A stretch of DNA of 64,000 nt from contig CM076846.1 of the NCBI GenBank assembly GCA_039519185.1, positions 183,381,068 through 183,445,067 on the forward strand. Reading direction: 5' to 3'. Under the pieces are notes generated by a model. That model searched no databases. It saw nothing but the letters and a program-made list of their open reading frames with translations, and was not told the DNA's origin. Below are positions 1-11,883 of the stretch, piece after piece. Origin of the DNA: Astragalus membranaceus. Its lineage: Eukaryota > Streptophyta > Magnoliopsida > Fabales > Fabaceae. The translations under genes and the position numbers were made by a program. Every line of letters starts with the position of its first letter. Within the stretch, counting starts at the first letter, position 1.

Positions 1-266
1 AATGAGGTTCAGGAATTGCTCTATTTCAGTAGTCACATATTTGACTTAATAAACTATTCTTAAGCACATTTTCAAAATATAGGTGAATAAAATTTTAACC
101 AATCTGACCTTTACCGGTGATTCTTCCTCTATTTATCACAATTCACATGACGGTTTTTTCCGGGGGTGAGTGTTAAGAACTTTATTGCGTCTCCGGTCAT
201 GCGCTTTGAGTCTTTGCTGTCAAGGTATCAATCTTCCCCCATACCTTGAAGCATACCTGCAAAGAT
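1..266 (-). pseudogene. Copia-A protease/RNase H remnant
   Basis: This is a degraded pol fragment downstream of the Copia-A gag on the minus strand. Just after gag, one frame reads YLDSKDSKRMTGD, a decayed copy of the Copia protease motif (normally DSGCS..MTG), followed by KFLTLTP and in-frame stops. It passes within about 100 bases into sequence that, in the second copy (38970-39190), leads into the end of RNase H. Integrase and reverse transcriptase are missing. The catalytic Asp-Ser-Gly is altered, so this is not a working protease. Confidence 0.6.
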
Positions 267-1886
267 CTAAAACAAGGTTCTCGGTACCCAAATCTCTTTG
301 GGTCCTTGTGGGTTAGTGTTTGGTATGGTCCTTTTGGGAACCCATACCTTTTTCATATTTTGTATACCTCTTGCCCTGCAAACGGAAGCTGTATGTCCAG
401 GTTTACCACAATAATAACATTTAATATATGATCTAGTGGAAAACTTTGGTTTATAATGCTCATGCCTTTTTATGAGATTGTTTCTATGATGCACATGTTG
501 TACGTTAGACAATTTTTCTACAGTCCATTCTAGCTCATGCACTTTATTTTCAAAATCAACACATCTATCACAAACGTAATTTGCTTTAAAACATGCAAGA
601 CTATCATTTTCTTTTCTAAGCTCTAGTTTTTCCTTAGTTAAAGCAATAATATCATTTTGAAGATGAGTGATGACTTTCTTGGATTTACTTAATGCCTTAG
701 CTAATTTTAAGGATTTATCATGCAACTTAGTAAATGCTTCATACAGTTCATCATAAGTATCTTGCAAAGTTTCAGAGTTAGAATATACCTTAATTTCACT
801 TTCGCTGTCGTGGTCGGCCATGAGAGCAACTTGATCTTTTTCACTTTCTGATTTATCTGATGAGTTCATGTCATTGCTTTCCCATGCTGTGTAGGCTTTT
901 CTACTCCTGTTTCTCTTGGATCCCTTTTTCTCAAACCTTGATCGTTTTCTTTGTAATTTTGGGCGCTCTATCTTTATGTGTCCGGATTTTCCCCATTCGT
1001 GGCAAGTTGGTGGATTTGAGAGGTTTTCCTTGCTTGAGCCTCTTTTGGTTGGAGAATTCTTTTTGAGAGATCTTTCCCTTCTCATGAACTTTTTGAATTT
1101 ACTAACCATTAGTTCCATTTTCTCCTCGTCTTCATCTTATTCTTCCGAATCATCACTATCGTCGGATGAGCTTGAACTGGAAGCTTTGAGAGCTAAGTTT
1201 TTGTTCTTCTTGTCTTTTCCTTCATGCTCTGCTAGGCGAGTGAGCTCTAACTCGTGCTCTAGTAGTTTCCCAAACAGGGTGGTGAGAGTCATGGTAGTAA
1301 AGTTTCTTGACTCAGTTATTGCAGTCACCTTTGGTTGCCATTCTCTGTTTAGGCATCTCAGCACTTTGTTGATCAAGTCTTCAGGAGGAAATGATTTTCC
1401 TAATGAACCCAATTTGTTCACTATGTGAGTGAACCTTTTCTGCATCTCTGATATTGTTTCACCTGTATTCATTCTAAATAATTCGTACTCTCTGGTAAGA
1501 GTATTTGTTCTTGCCCTTTTCACTTCACTTGTACCCTCATGAGTAGCTTGAAGATTATCCCACATTTCTTGGGCAGATTTACAGTTTGAAACTCGAAAAA
1601 GTTTATCAGCACTCAAAGCAGAAGTAATAATATTTTTAGCACGTAAATTAAGTTGCACATTTCTTTTCTCATCATCAGACCATTCATTTCTACTTTTTAT
1701 TGTAAGAATACCATCTACTATGTGTGTGGGGACGAAAGGTCCTTTTTCCACAGCATCCCAAACATCTAAGTCTACCCCTTCAATAAAAATTCTCATTCTT
1801 TCTTTCCAATATGCATAGTCTTCTCCGTTGAATCCCGGAGGACGGAAAAGAGATGCACCCTCTTGCGTAGACCAACATGAAGCCAT
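267..1886 (-). pseudogene. Copia-A Gag (Sirevirus-like), broken
   Basis: This was a Copia capsid protein. I place the start at ATG 1884-1886 (MASCWSTQEGASL), because the open frame upstream of it only runs through the primer site. The order is a UBN2/DUF4219-type core (GEDYAYWKERM, EMWDNLQATHEG, ISEMQKRFTHIVNKLG), a Ser/Asp/Glu-rich hinge, a CCHC knuckle, a coiled-coil stretch rich in Leu and Lys, a second knuckle CYYCGKPGHTASVC and a WVPK/WVPR tail. Damage: a TAA at 1137-1139 inside the acidic hinge. The first knuckle reads CHEWGKSGHIKIER, so two of its four zinc ligands are lost. The second copy (39441-40795) keeps CYECGKSGHLTMKC. The WVP-rich tail resembles SIRE1/Maximus Gag, a match made from memory. 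Confidence 0.85.
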
Positions 1887-1927
1887 TTCTCTTGAAGCTG
1901 CTGCTAGGCCCTTTATACAAGAGTCTA

Positions 1928-1939
1928 GCTCTGATACCA
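1928..1939 (-). other. Primer binding site of Copia-A (tRNA-iMet)
   Basis: On the minus strand it reads TGGTATCAGAGC, the usual plant initiator-Met tRNA primer site, two bases inside the LTR that starts at 1942. It fixes the strand (minus) and shows that the adjoining LTR is the 5' one. Confidence 0.9.
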
Positions 1940-1941
1940 CT

Positions 1942-3452
1942 TGTTACCAAGTGGCTTCAGTCTCAAGAGAGGGGGGTGAATTGTGATTTAAAAACTTTTG
2001 AAAACGTTTTCCCCTTTTCAATGACTTAGATCAATTTTCGCGCAGGTTAAGTGGAAGCGAAGGAATTAGAAGATAAAGCAATAAAGCGGTAAAACAGTAA
2101 AGCAGGAAAGCAGTAAAGCACGCATAGATTTATCCTGGTTCGGTCACCTCCTAGTGAACTACGTCCAGTCCTCACACCCCTGTGAGATTTTCCACTAACC
2201 AAACAACAAGGCTTACAGGTGCCTCGAAAAACCTTTACAGACTCAGGCACTCTCCTACAGGATACTTCACCTATAGAGAGCCCTCAAATCTAACAACACA
2301 ACAACAAGAGATACCCCGCCCTTGTTACAAACAACTTCCCTAGAAAGATACCCCACTTCCTAGTACATGCAGCTACCCCTAGAGAGATACCCCACTCTCT
2401 AGTACAAATCACAATAACAAAATAACAATAAAGTAAATACAGAAATACCTCTAACGAATGCAGATATTACAACTTGAAGAACGCAACCCCAACTAACTCT
2501 TAGCGAAAGATCAGCTCTTGACGGAGCATCGGTGCGAGAAGAACACAAATAAAATATAAAGAGTTTTTCAGAAGTTATAGATTGTGGGAATGGGTTGGTG
2601 AGAAATGGAGGCTATGAGGCCTCTATTTATAGGCTATGAAAAAATAAGGTTTACGTTAAAAAAGATGTAGGAATCGATTCTTTGTTGAATTGCATTGGAT
2701 CTAGGAATCAATTCTCTATTGACTTCTTTTAAGTAGGAATCGATTTTGCCTTACTTAGGAAATAGTAGCAATCGATTCTTGAGATCCAGGAAGGCTAGGA
2801 ATCGATTCCATACTCAATGTAATTTTGTATGAATCGATTCTTGGCTTGCCTGAGACATGTAGGAATCGATTTCTAAGTTTAGAAGAGAAGGTATGAATCG
2901 ATTCTTCCTTTTAAAAAGGATTTGCTTGGGAATCGATTTATTCCATGAAAGAAGTGATGTGAAATCGATTTCTCTTGAAATAGCAAGGATGCAAATCGAT
3001 TATGTGATGTGAGAAAAACATTTACAATCGATTATACATTTTCAAATTGTGTTGGAAATCGATTTTGAAGATTAGTAAAAAATACTGAATCAATTTCTTT
3101 CTTTTCCAAAGTGTTTTCAAAATGGTTTTTAAGTTTATGTGTTCATGCATGCATTTTGAAAAACATTTAAGACGTGAGACTTTTGAGAGATGAGCTGACC
3201 TTCGTAAGAGCTTACAATTTTTCCTAAGACGCACCCAAACCCTAAGGACTATCCTTATTTCTAGGGACTACCCTTACATCTTGAATCTTTCAATCCTTGA
3301 GCTTGATGGTCTTGGATTGTGACTTTTATACTTTGTCACTTTCATCACCTTTGGCTTTAGGTCAACTTTTACTTTTGTCATTTTAGCTCTTGGTGTTTTT
3401 CATCATCAAAACCTTGACCTGCAATACAAGTCCTGCATACAAGATATCTACA
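1942..3452 (-). mobile_element. Copia-A 5' LTR with phased AATCGATT array
   Basis: This 1511-bp LTR reads TG...CA on the minus strand, and its inner end is set by the primer site at 1928-1939. Its outer part matches the LTR at 36772-38292. From 2672 to 3095 it holds twelve AATCGATT octamers and two AATCAATT variants at a nearly constant 30-35 bp spacing. No protein is encoded. Its outer end joins an Ogre-like leader at 3453, so the element inserted there. The other end lies outside the window, so the target duplication cannot be checked. Confidence 0.85.
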
Positions 3453-5775
3453 TGTTGGTACCATGATAATGGGATGAAAAAAAAATGACTGTATTCTATT
3501 ATGAATGCATGATGACTTTTTTTATTTTCTAGTTAAAAGACTAACTATTGCGTGAAACAAGAATAATCGAGTTAAACGCCCCCTTGTGTCTTAATGCTTG
3601 AAGGAACACATGGTGATAAATGACGAAAATGCAGATGCGAATGCTTGAAATACGTGCATGAATGATCACTTGGAAAGGTCAGTTATTCTACATAATTTTT
3701 GGAGGCAATGTAGCACGTGACCGATGCAGAGCCTCTTTCATGTATCAGAATGAAATGCTATATACGTATCTTTGAATGATGCAAAAATGATGACATAATT
3801 TTTGAAATGATGCATGTTGAAAGAGTGTATAAATGATGTGTGGATGAAATGACGTATGGATGATTTAATGAAGCAGCAGTTTTTTTTTTGGATGAGTGAA
3901 AAAGTGCGTGAATGCTTATGATGAAATGCATATATTATTTGATGATGATTTTTGTGAATGATTATGAATGCATACTAAATGAGATATTCAATGATTTATC
4001 ACAATTTTTTAATTGTGATCATGTTTTTTTATTCTTTTCTTTTTCATAAAAAAATGTAATGTATGAATGAACAAAATCGTTGCATGATGAGATGCAAGGA
4101 ATGTGAATGAAGGATCACTTGAAAAGATTGACTATTCAAAATGATTTTTCGGAGGCAATGCAATATGACGATGAATAATGCTAGAAAGTGGCATTATTTT
4201 ATTATTTTTCTTTTATTTTGCATGCTAGATGACTAATGCATTCGAGATGGTTAGGAATGAAAAGCTTTTGTTTTTATTTTTTTATTTTTCTATGCTTGAA
4301 GAGGAGTAACGAATATAGTATATTTTTGGGTATGCAAGATGATGCAAGTTGGACAAACATGTAGTGTCTTTGTTATTTTTTTTGGAGGATATGCATGTTA
4401 GTACCATGAGAACGAGATGTATATGAAAACAAGTGATTCGTTCTATGGTGATTTTTTTTTTTATTTTCTAGCAAAATATAATGCCTATGATGACAGATAT
4501 GTATGAAGAATGCGAATGCATGTATACATGAAAAAATAAATGTTTGATCCTAATGCAATTATTTTTATTTTTCAAGAGGTAGTGCAACATGTATGCAGAC
4601 TCTTATTTTTGATTTATTGGATAACAAATGATACAATTATAATGAAATAATTTTTGTTTTATTTGGAAAATGATACATGAATATGGAATTGATGCATTTA
4701 AACTAGGATGGCCACATGAGGGAAATGATGTATGAATGTTATGTTTTTTTTTTGAAATGTAATTCAAGACTTTACAAATGATGTGATACCTACACCGTGT
4801 GATCATGATTTTGAAAGATTATGAATGAATGTCAATGCATATGATGCTATTGCTTTTTTTGTATGTGAGGAAACAAAATGCATGACACTCGTAGCGATTT
4901 TTTTTAAAATGCGTGAAAAGGAGTAGTGAACATAACTTTTATGTAATATGGGGGTAGTATTTTTTTGGTGTACGGATATGCAATATGAGTGCAATTTTGA
5001 AAAAAAAATGATATCTTTGTTATTTTTTATATGACGATATGCGCGATGGGGCAATAACAATGAAATGCTTATGGAAGAATGATTTTAGTATGAATGCATG
5101 GTGATTTTTTGGCATGATGATGTCGCCTCATGTGCATGCAAATGAAGGAAAGAAGCATGAAAATGTTTTTTTTGAGTGATTTTATTTTTGGAGAAACGCT
5201 AACCAGATTAATAGAGAGGGTAAGTATAATGCCCCTGTGTCCTAGGTGGTTCATGTCTAAATTGGGATTTTCAACATGGTCTAGGGTCACTTATGTGATC
5301 AATCTCTCAAGTGGCTCTATTAACTTCCTCACAAAGGTCTCCAGAGCTAAAATCCCCTTCATGATATGATCCACAATGATAGCGAGCTACCTGGTGTGGG
5401 ATACCATGAAAGAACGTACTATGGCTGAGACTTTCATGAGAGTCAGACAGATAAAATCCACAATGACTGTCACTAATAATCTCCACTCGTCCTAGGTTAT
5501 TTTCAGACCCGGGTATAAGGCCCCACTCCAAAGTGTGCAAAAGTGTAAATGAGGTGTGTGATGAGGGAAAAATACCTAAACTAACCAAACTGAAAAAGAT
5601 ATACAACAACAATAACAAAAAAGTCGTCTACCCCAAGGTTCAATAATATAAAGAAATGCTAACAAATAAATAAAATAAGCATAAGGGCAAAAACAAAATA
5701 TAAAATTAACAAATACTTACACATTTAGTTAATTTGGCTTGACTCTCTTAATTGATCCCCAGTGAAGTCGCCAGC
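3453..5775 (-). mobile_element. Ogre-like internal leader, non-coding
   Basis: This stretch follows the primer site of the Ogre-like LTR on the minus strand. It has no credible gene. It is AT-rich and full of degenerate TGAATGCATGATG-like words. Longer blocks recur: a block near 3660-3710 (GATCACTTG..AAAG through GGAGGCAATG) is repeated near 4107-4160, and 3453-3560 resembles 4387-4495. The 5200-5600 part is less repetitive and matches no protein that I recognise. It is cut at 3453 by Copia-A. Confidence 0.6.
5757..5773 (-). other. Primer binding site, tRNA-Arg type
   Basis: The minus strand reads TGGCGACTTCACTGGGG, two bases inside the LTR that starts at 5776. This tRNA-Arg-type site is characteristic of Ogre/Tat elements and sets the minus orientation. 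Confidence 0.85.
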
Positions 5776-8040
5776 TGTAGCGACCGAAAAATCCGGAGGA
5801 GGGATTCTTCGACGTTCTTGAAATGAAGTCGCCACCAAAATTTAGTTTAAGGGCAAACATTGGAAAATCCCTATTGAGATAATGGGGTTTTGCGGACCAG
5901 GTTTAGGCTCGGGAGTTGTTTATGCGTAGGGAATGTATTAGCACCCTACGACATCCTTCCTAAGGAAGAATACCTTTTAACTAAATCTGTAAACATTTAT
6001 TAATTCAAAAATAACGTTTTTACCCTAATAAAAAGACTCGCTAAACGGTTAGTTATTTTTTGTGCTTTTTGAGAAATTGGAGAGAAATGGATTAAAAGAA
6101 AAACAGGTTTTTTATTAATGCAATTGACAGAGGTCGGCCGCCCTCTGCTCCTACGTATCTCCTAGTAGAGAATCAAATCACACGTAGTTCTTGGGTAGAA
6201 AATATTTATGTGTTGGGTGTTTTTTAATTTTTTGAGGAAATGGTTTTTGACAAAAATAGCTTTGATAAGTAATAAAATAAATAGATAAGGAACGAACAAT
6301 TACAATAACAAAGTAGGTTGTAAAACAGTAATAAGAGGGGTGGAGTTAGCAGTAATAAGCGAAAATGAGGCTTTATGCAGGGGGTGCGCATACTATTAGA
6401 AAAGGGGTGTAAATATAGTTCTGAAGATTTTGATTTTTTAAAATAAAAATTAAATAGATAGATGGAGTATATAAAAGGAGACAAGTGGGTTAATGAACCC
6501 TAATTCTTTCCCTCACCAGCGCCGCACCATCGAACATCAAGGAGAGAGAGTCTTCCAGGAGAGAGAAAGAAAGAGGAGGAAAGGGAGAGAGATCGCGACT
6601 GAGAGGGAGAACGGAACGTCAGCCATGGCATGGATCATCGGACCGGCGACATCACACGGTGGCGACGGCGATATGGGGATGACGACGACGACGTTCGGGG
6701 TGCGAACGGAGGCGATGGTGGAAGGGAGAGGGACGGCAGCGAGCCCGTCTCAGGCGAAGGTGACTGCGCCGACAGTAACATTACAACAGCGATGAGATGG
6801 TGACACGCGGTGGCGCGAAGGAGATGATGACGACGGTGGGGGAACGACGCGAAGGGGTTCGCGACGTTGAGCGGCGTTGACGGAGTCGTGGTTAGGCGGG
6901 GCATCGCTTGGCAGCGACAGGAAGTGGTTTTGGGAGGACGACGTGTTGGCGATTGCTGGGAGAGAGAGGGTGGTCATGGGGGTTCTTGGTTGGTAGCGAT
7001 GTTTGGTGGTTGTGGGTGGTGAGGTCGTGGTGACTCTGTTGGTGGTGAGGTCGTGGTGACTCTGTTGGTGGTGACAGGGTGGTTATTTGAGGTGACTGTT
7101 GTAGGGGTTAAAACATGAAACATGGGGTGTTGTTAGGAATCCTAATCTTCTTCTCTCAGCCTCAACATCTACAACACAGAGAGAGAGAGAGAGATTTCGA
7201 AAATCATGGCCAGGAGAGAGAAAGTGAGGTTTCAGAGAGAGAGGGAAAAAAGGAAAACGATAGGGGAAGAAGAAGGAGGGGATACAATGACTGCCAGTGG
7301 GGAGAGAGAGAGAGACGGACAGTGGTTTCGGTGGTAGTGGCTGACGGTGGTGACCACCATACGATGGCCGGAGCTTCAAGCTCCCCTTTTTTTTGGACTT
7401 TTCGTTTGCTGTTATTTTGTATCTGTGTACATGCTTTTTTTCTTTTTGTGACTGCGTGTTGGTGTTTTCAGTCACTCTCCGGGTATATTTGTGTCACTGT
7501 TTCCCCCTAATTGTGTTACTGTTTTGGGTATTTATAGGTGGATGGATGAGGTGCTGAGGACAGTCAGCAATTAGGGCAAAAAAATGGCATCAAAAGGACA
7601 ACATCTTTGAAGGGAATAAAAAAGACAAGAGCTGGCACCAAGGACAGTCAAAGGAAGGACCAGGAATCAAAAAGGACAATCAAGGGGAAACCCTAGCTAG
7701 GGCAAGCAGCCAGCTTGCTGTGCCCTCTTTCTCTTTTTCCTTTTTTTGAAGTTTTGTATTTTTTTTTAAAATTTTTTGTAGTATTTTTGTACTATTTTTT
7801 TGCTGTTTAGTATAACAAAAGGCTTTTGACTATTCAGCTTTCTATTTATTATTTTATTATTTTTTGCATCAATAACAATAGACTAAAATAATAACAGCAA
7901 CGAAATAAAATAAAATAAAATGAGCGTCGAACAATCATTGTACGAGAGTGGCAAAGACACGCGCGTTTAGAACAATATGTGACGTAATGAGAATAAGAAT
8001 TTTTTGATTTTAATTGTTCGGACAAAATTAGGGTATGACA
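5776..8040 (-). mobile_element. Ogre-like 5' LTR
   Basis: This 2265-bp LTR reads, on the minus strand, TGTCATACCC...GGTCGCTACA. It is set by the primer site at 5757-5773 and by a related LTR at 15522-17709. The middle (about 6500-7400) is GA-rich and GGTGG/GACGACG-rich and gives long open frames on both strands. I treat these as composition artefacts, since the other LTR shares the composition but no protein. The start of the LTR is at 8040 and another Ogre-type LTR end follows at once. Confidence 0.8.
7015..7066 (+). repeat. 26-bp tandem duplication in Ogre-like LTR
   Basis: Two adjacent identical 26-bp units (starting GGTGGTGAGGTCGTGG) lie at 7015-7040 and 7041-7066, with a third partial copy after them. 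It is a local slippage product in the GGTGG-rich part of the LTR. Confidence 0.9.
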
Positions 8041-8248
8041 AGGGTAAATTAGAGTGTTTTATTTGAATTAACTTTCTTTCTACACATTAAATTAAACGAT
8101 AACCTTTCTTTTGAAAGGATGCTGTGGGGTGCTAATACCTTCTCCACACATAATCGACCCCCGAACCCAAAAATAAAGGTTTTTTCAATGTTTTTCCTAT
8201 TTAATAAATATTGATGGCGGCTTCATTTCAAGAACTTCGATCGCTACA
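8041..8248 (+). mobile_element. 3' end of a second Ogre-type LTR, opposite strand
   Basis: The reverse complement starts TGTAGCGATCG and follows the same order of blocks as the LTRs at 5776 and 15522 (AATGAAGCCGCCA, AAAAACATTGAAAAAA, GGTATTAGCACC.CA, CATCCTTTC). It is therefore an LTR end that runs toward the right, ends at 8248 in CGCTACA and is truncated at 8041. No primer site follows, so it is a fragment or solo-LTR end. Confidence 0.75.
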
Positions 8249-8506
8249 TGGTTTCAAATCCCTATAAGAGGATAGTGGATCCTTCATGAGAAGGATCCGT
8301 TTCTAGTTTGAAGGTTTTTAGAAGCTGAGAAGGATCTCCTAGAAAAGGTTCTCCAAGACATGGCAGTTCTAAAGTCTTCTTCGGCATTGAAATGGACTTT
8401 TATATCTCTTTCATATTTTCTTTCTTCCTACAAAATAAAGAGCAAATTAATTTAGTAATTTATATAATTAGTATATAATTGCACTAAATTGGAGTTTATC
8501 ATTACA
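8249..8506. other. Unassigned sequence between LTR end and Copia-B
   Basis: I see no gene here. The segment is AT-rich after 8400. A short GGATCC-containing inverted repeat sits at about 8277-8300. Copia-B coding sequence begins abruptly near 8507, so this is probably flanking or deleted leader sequence. Confidence 0.4.
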
Positions 8507-11500
8507 AGTGCAAGAAACTAGGTCACTACAGAAATGAATGTCCAGATTGGGACAAAGAAGCAAACTATGTTGAGGCTGATGAAGACGACTCAATGTTGTT
8601 GATGGCTATAGCAGAAACTGAAGAAAAGATAAAGAAGGAGACCTGGTTCTTGGACTCTGGCTGCTCAAACCATATGAGTGGCAACAAGAATTGGTTTTCA
8701 GAATTGGATGAAGGATTCAAGAAAACTGTGAGGTTTGGAAATGACACAAGATTGCAAGTGAAGGGAAAGGGAAGCATCAAGGTTCGTATGAATGGTGTAG
8801 TGCACACCATAACAGATGTATTCTATGTGCCTGAACTCAAGAATAATCTGCTGAGCATTGGACAGCTGCAAGAGAAGGGATTAGCTGTATTGTTTGATGA
8901 AGGATATTGCAAGATATATCACAAGAAGAAGGGCTTGATTCTTGAATCAATAATGGAGTCCAACAGAATGTTTAAACTGTTGGCAGCACCACTGGAGGAA
9001 GATGATTTGAGCAATGCTACATGTTTTCATACAACAAATGAAGATGATTCATTCATGTGGCATTGCAGATATGGGCATTTGGGATTCAATAATCTGAAGA
9101 AATTGAAGAGTAAGGACATGGTAAAGGGTCTGCCACAAATAACAGAACCTATGAAGGTGTGTGGTGACTGTTTGAAAGCAAGCAGCATAGGGATCCAATT
9201 CCAAAGAAAAGCAAGTGGAGAGCAAATGCAAGGCTGGACCTAATTCATGCAGAAATTTATGGACCAATTACACCAGCCTCTAACAGCAGCAAAAGGTACT
9301 ATCTTGATTTCATTGATGATTTTTCTTGGAAGATTTGGATATATCTACTAGTTGAAAAATCTGAGGCTTTCAACAAATTTAAGTGCTTTAAGAATATGGT
9401 TGAAAAGGAAACTGGATTGAGAATTAAGTGCTTAAGAACAGATAGGGGAGGAGAATTTACTTCATTAGAATTTGATAAGTATTGCCTAGATCAAGGGATA
9501 AAGAGACAACTAACCACATCATATACCCCTCAACAAAATGGGGTAGTTAGTTGAGAGAAAGAATAGAACTATCATGAATATGGTTAGATCTATGTTGTGT
9601 GGAAGGAATATGCCCAAAAATTTATGGCCAGAAGCTGTAAACTGGACTGTGCACATCCTAAACAGATCTCCTGCCCAAGCAGTGAAAGATAAGACCCCAG
9701 AGGAGGCTTGGAGTGGCTGCAAGCCCTCTATATCACATTTGTGAGTGTTTGGATGCATAGGCCATGTCCATATACCTGATGCTAAGAGAACAAAACTGGA
9801 AGATAAGAGTAAGAAATGCATCTTACTTGGCATAAGTGATGAATCAAAGGGGTATCGTTTATATAATCCCATTGAGAAGAAGATTGTGATAAGTAGGGAT
9901 GTTGTATTAGAAGAAAATGAGCATTGGAATGGGAAAGAAGATCACAAGAAAGAAGTGACAGTTGATCTTGAATGGGGAGAACCAGAAGACATGTCTGATG
10001 ATGGCGAAGACAATGAAGAAGAAGAAGGAAACACAGAGCAGAACACTGATGCAAATACTGGTGAAACAAATTCTGAAAATGAGCAGAACCAAGATGAAAA
10101 CATCACTGAGGGAAGAAACAGAAGGCCTCCTGTATGGCTCAGTGACTATGATAGTGGACAAGGGTTTATCTGATAAAGAAGAGGAACTGCATATGATACA
10201 GACTGATCCTGATAGTTTTGAAATTGTAGTGAAAAGTGCAAAGTGGAGACAAGCTATGGATGCTGAAATGGCCTCAATAGTGAAGAATGAGACATGGAAA
10301 CTGACTGATCATCCAAAGGGAGCCAAAAGTATAGGAGTGAAGTGGATCTACAAAACCAAGTTGAATGAATTGGGACAAATAGACAAGTACAAGGCCAGGT
10401 TGGTGGCAAAAGGTTACTCACAGCAGCATGGCATTGACTACACAGAGGTGTATGCCCCTGTCAGCAGACTTGATACAATTAGAACTGTAATTGCTCTTGC
10501 TGCTCCGAGAGGCTGGACACTGTTTCAGCTTGATGTTAAATCAGCATTCCTGTATGGTACATTGACTGAGGATGTTTATGTAGAACAACCAAAGGGTTAT
10601 GAAGTAAAAGGAAGTGAAGACAAAGTTTACAAGTTACACAAGGCATTATATGGACTAAAACAAGCTCCAAGAGCTTGGTTTAGTCGAATTGAATCCTACT
10701 TCCTTCAACAAGGATTCAAGGCCAGCAAGAGTGAACAAACTCTGTTTTTCAAACAGAGTAGCAATGGAGAAATTCTGATTGTAAGTGTGTATGTAGATGA
10801 CTTGATATACACTGGGAATAACAGTGCTATGATGACAGACTTTAAAGAATCAATGAAGAAGGAATTTAGTATGACAGATTTGGGAAAGATGAAGTACTTC
10901 CTTGGAATTGAAGTGGTTCAATGAGAAGATGGTATAGGGATGTGTCAACGAAAATATGCTGCTGAAATACTAGAGAGATTTGATATGGCTAATTGCAATC
11001 CAGTAAAAGTCTCAATGTCTCCTAGATGCAAGCTAGACAGGGATGAAAATGGTGAGAAGATTGACAGCACCTATAAGCAACTAGTTGGAAGCCTTATGTA
11101 TATGACAACTACAAGGCCTGACATAATGTATGATGTGAGTCTCATTAGTAGATATATGAGCAGTCCTACTCAAATACATTGGCAAACATCAAAGAGGATT
11201 TTGAGATACTTGCAAGGAACAATCAACTTGGGAATCATGTACAAAAGAGACAGAAATGTGGAGCTGCTGGGTTATACCGACAGTGACTATGTAGGAGATT
11301 TGGAGGATCGCAAGAGCACTTCAGGGTATGTCTTCCTGTTGAGTGGTGGAGCTGTGGCCTGGTCATCAAAGAAACAACCTATAGTCACCTTGTCATCTAC
11401 GGAAGCAGAATTTGTGGCAGTTGGTGCAGCAGCATGCCAAGCTGTATGGATGCAAAAGGTTCTCAAAGAAATTGGACACTCACAAACTGATTGTATCACC

Positions 11501-11743
11501 ATCATGTGTGACAACACTTCAGCTATACGATTGTCAAAGAGTCCCATCATCCATGGGCGCAGCAAGCACATTGAAGTAAGATATCACTACCTTAGGGAGC
11601 TGGTAAAAGCAGAATCAATTGAGCTGAAACATTGTGGAACCAAAGATCAAGTTGCTGATCTACTCACAAAACCTGTGAACAAGGAGCTGTATTTGAAGCT
11701 GAGAGATCAATTGGGAATGTGTGAAATTCCCACTATGAACTGA
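8507..11743 (+). pseudogene. Copia-B pol (truncated Gag knuckle, PR, IN, RT, RNase H)
   Basis: This is a decayed Copia polyprotein, starting inside the Gag zinc knuckle (CKKLGHYRNEC). Domains follow in order: protease (WFLDSGCSNHMSG), GAG-pre-integrase (HCRYGHLGFNNLKKL), integrase core (RTDRGGEF, YTPQQNG, ERKNRT), reverse transcriptase (KWIYKTK, VKSAFLYG, and intact YVDD in SVYVDDLIYTGN near 10790) and RNase H (YTDSDYVGD, SSTEAEF, CDNTSAIRLSKSP, KHIEVRYHYLRE). The frame breaks near 9210, at 9546-9553 (a duplicated AGTT), at TGA 9742, near 10160 and at TGA 10922. The TGA codons fit CpG decay. Gag is missing, so the 5' part of the element is lost. Confidence 0.93.
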
Positions 11744-11883
11744 TTGTCCTATGTTAAGTGTCCGTGTTCTCATGTTCTGTTTCAGTCAGTCTTTGTAATG
11801 TTGTGTCTGTATCTGTGTTTAGCAGTTGTATTGGTAACCTGAATGTTTGCAAACATTGAGAACATTCAGCTTAAGAGAGGGTA

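Noticed and set aside
1925..1945. tRNA gene fragment
   Set aside because: The match to initiator tRNA is limited to the 12-base primer site next to an LTR, as at 12812, 34094, 43818, 57786 and the equivalent site after LTR B.
2672..3095. CRISPR-like array of regularly spaced repeats
   Set aside because: The repeated unit is only 8-11 bases, palindromic, lies within a plant LTR and also occurs in the second LTR. No cas genes exist in this eukaryotic setting.
6493..7510. Several open frames of 75-131 codons in a GC-rich stretch
   Set aside because: They overlap on both strands in GA- and GGTGG-rich LTR sequence, have low-complexity products and are not conserved in the related LTR at 15522-17709.
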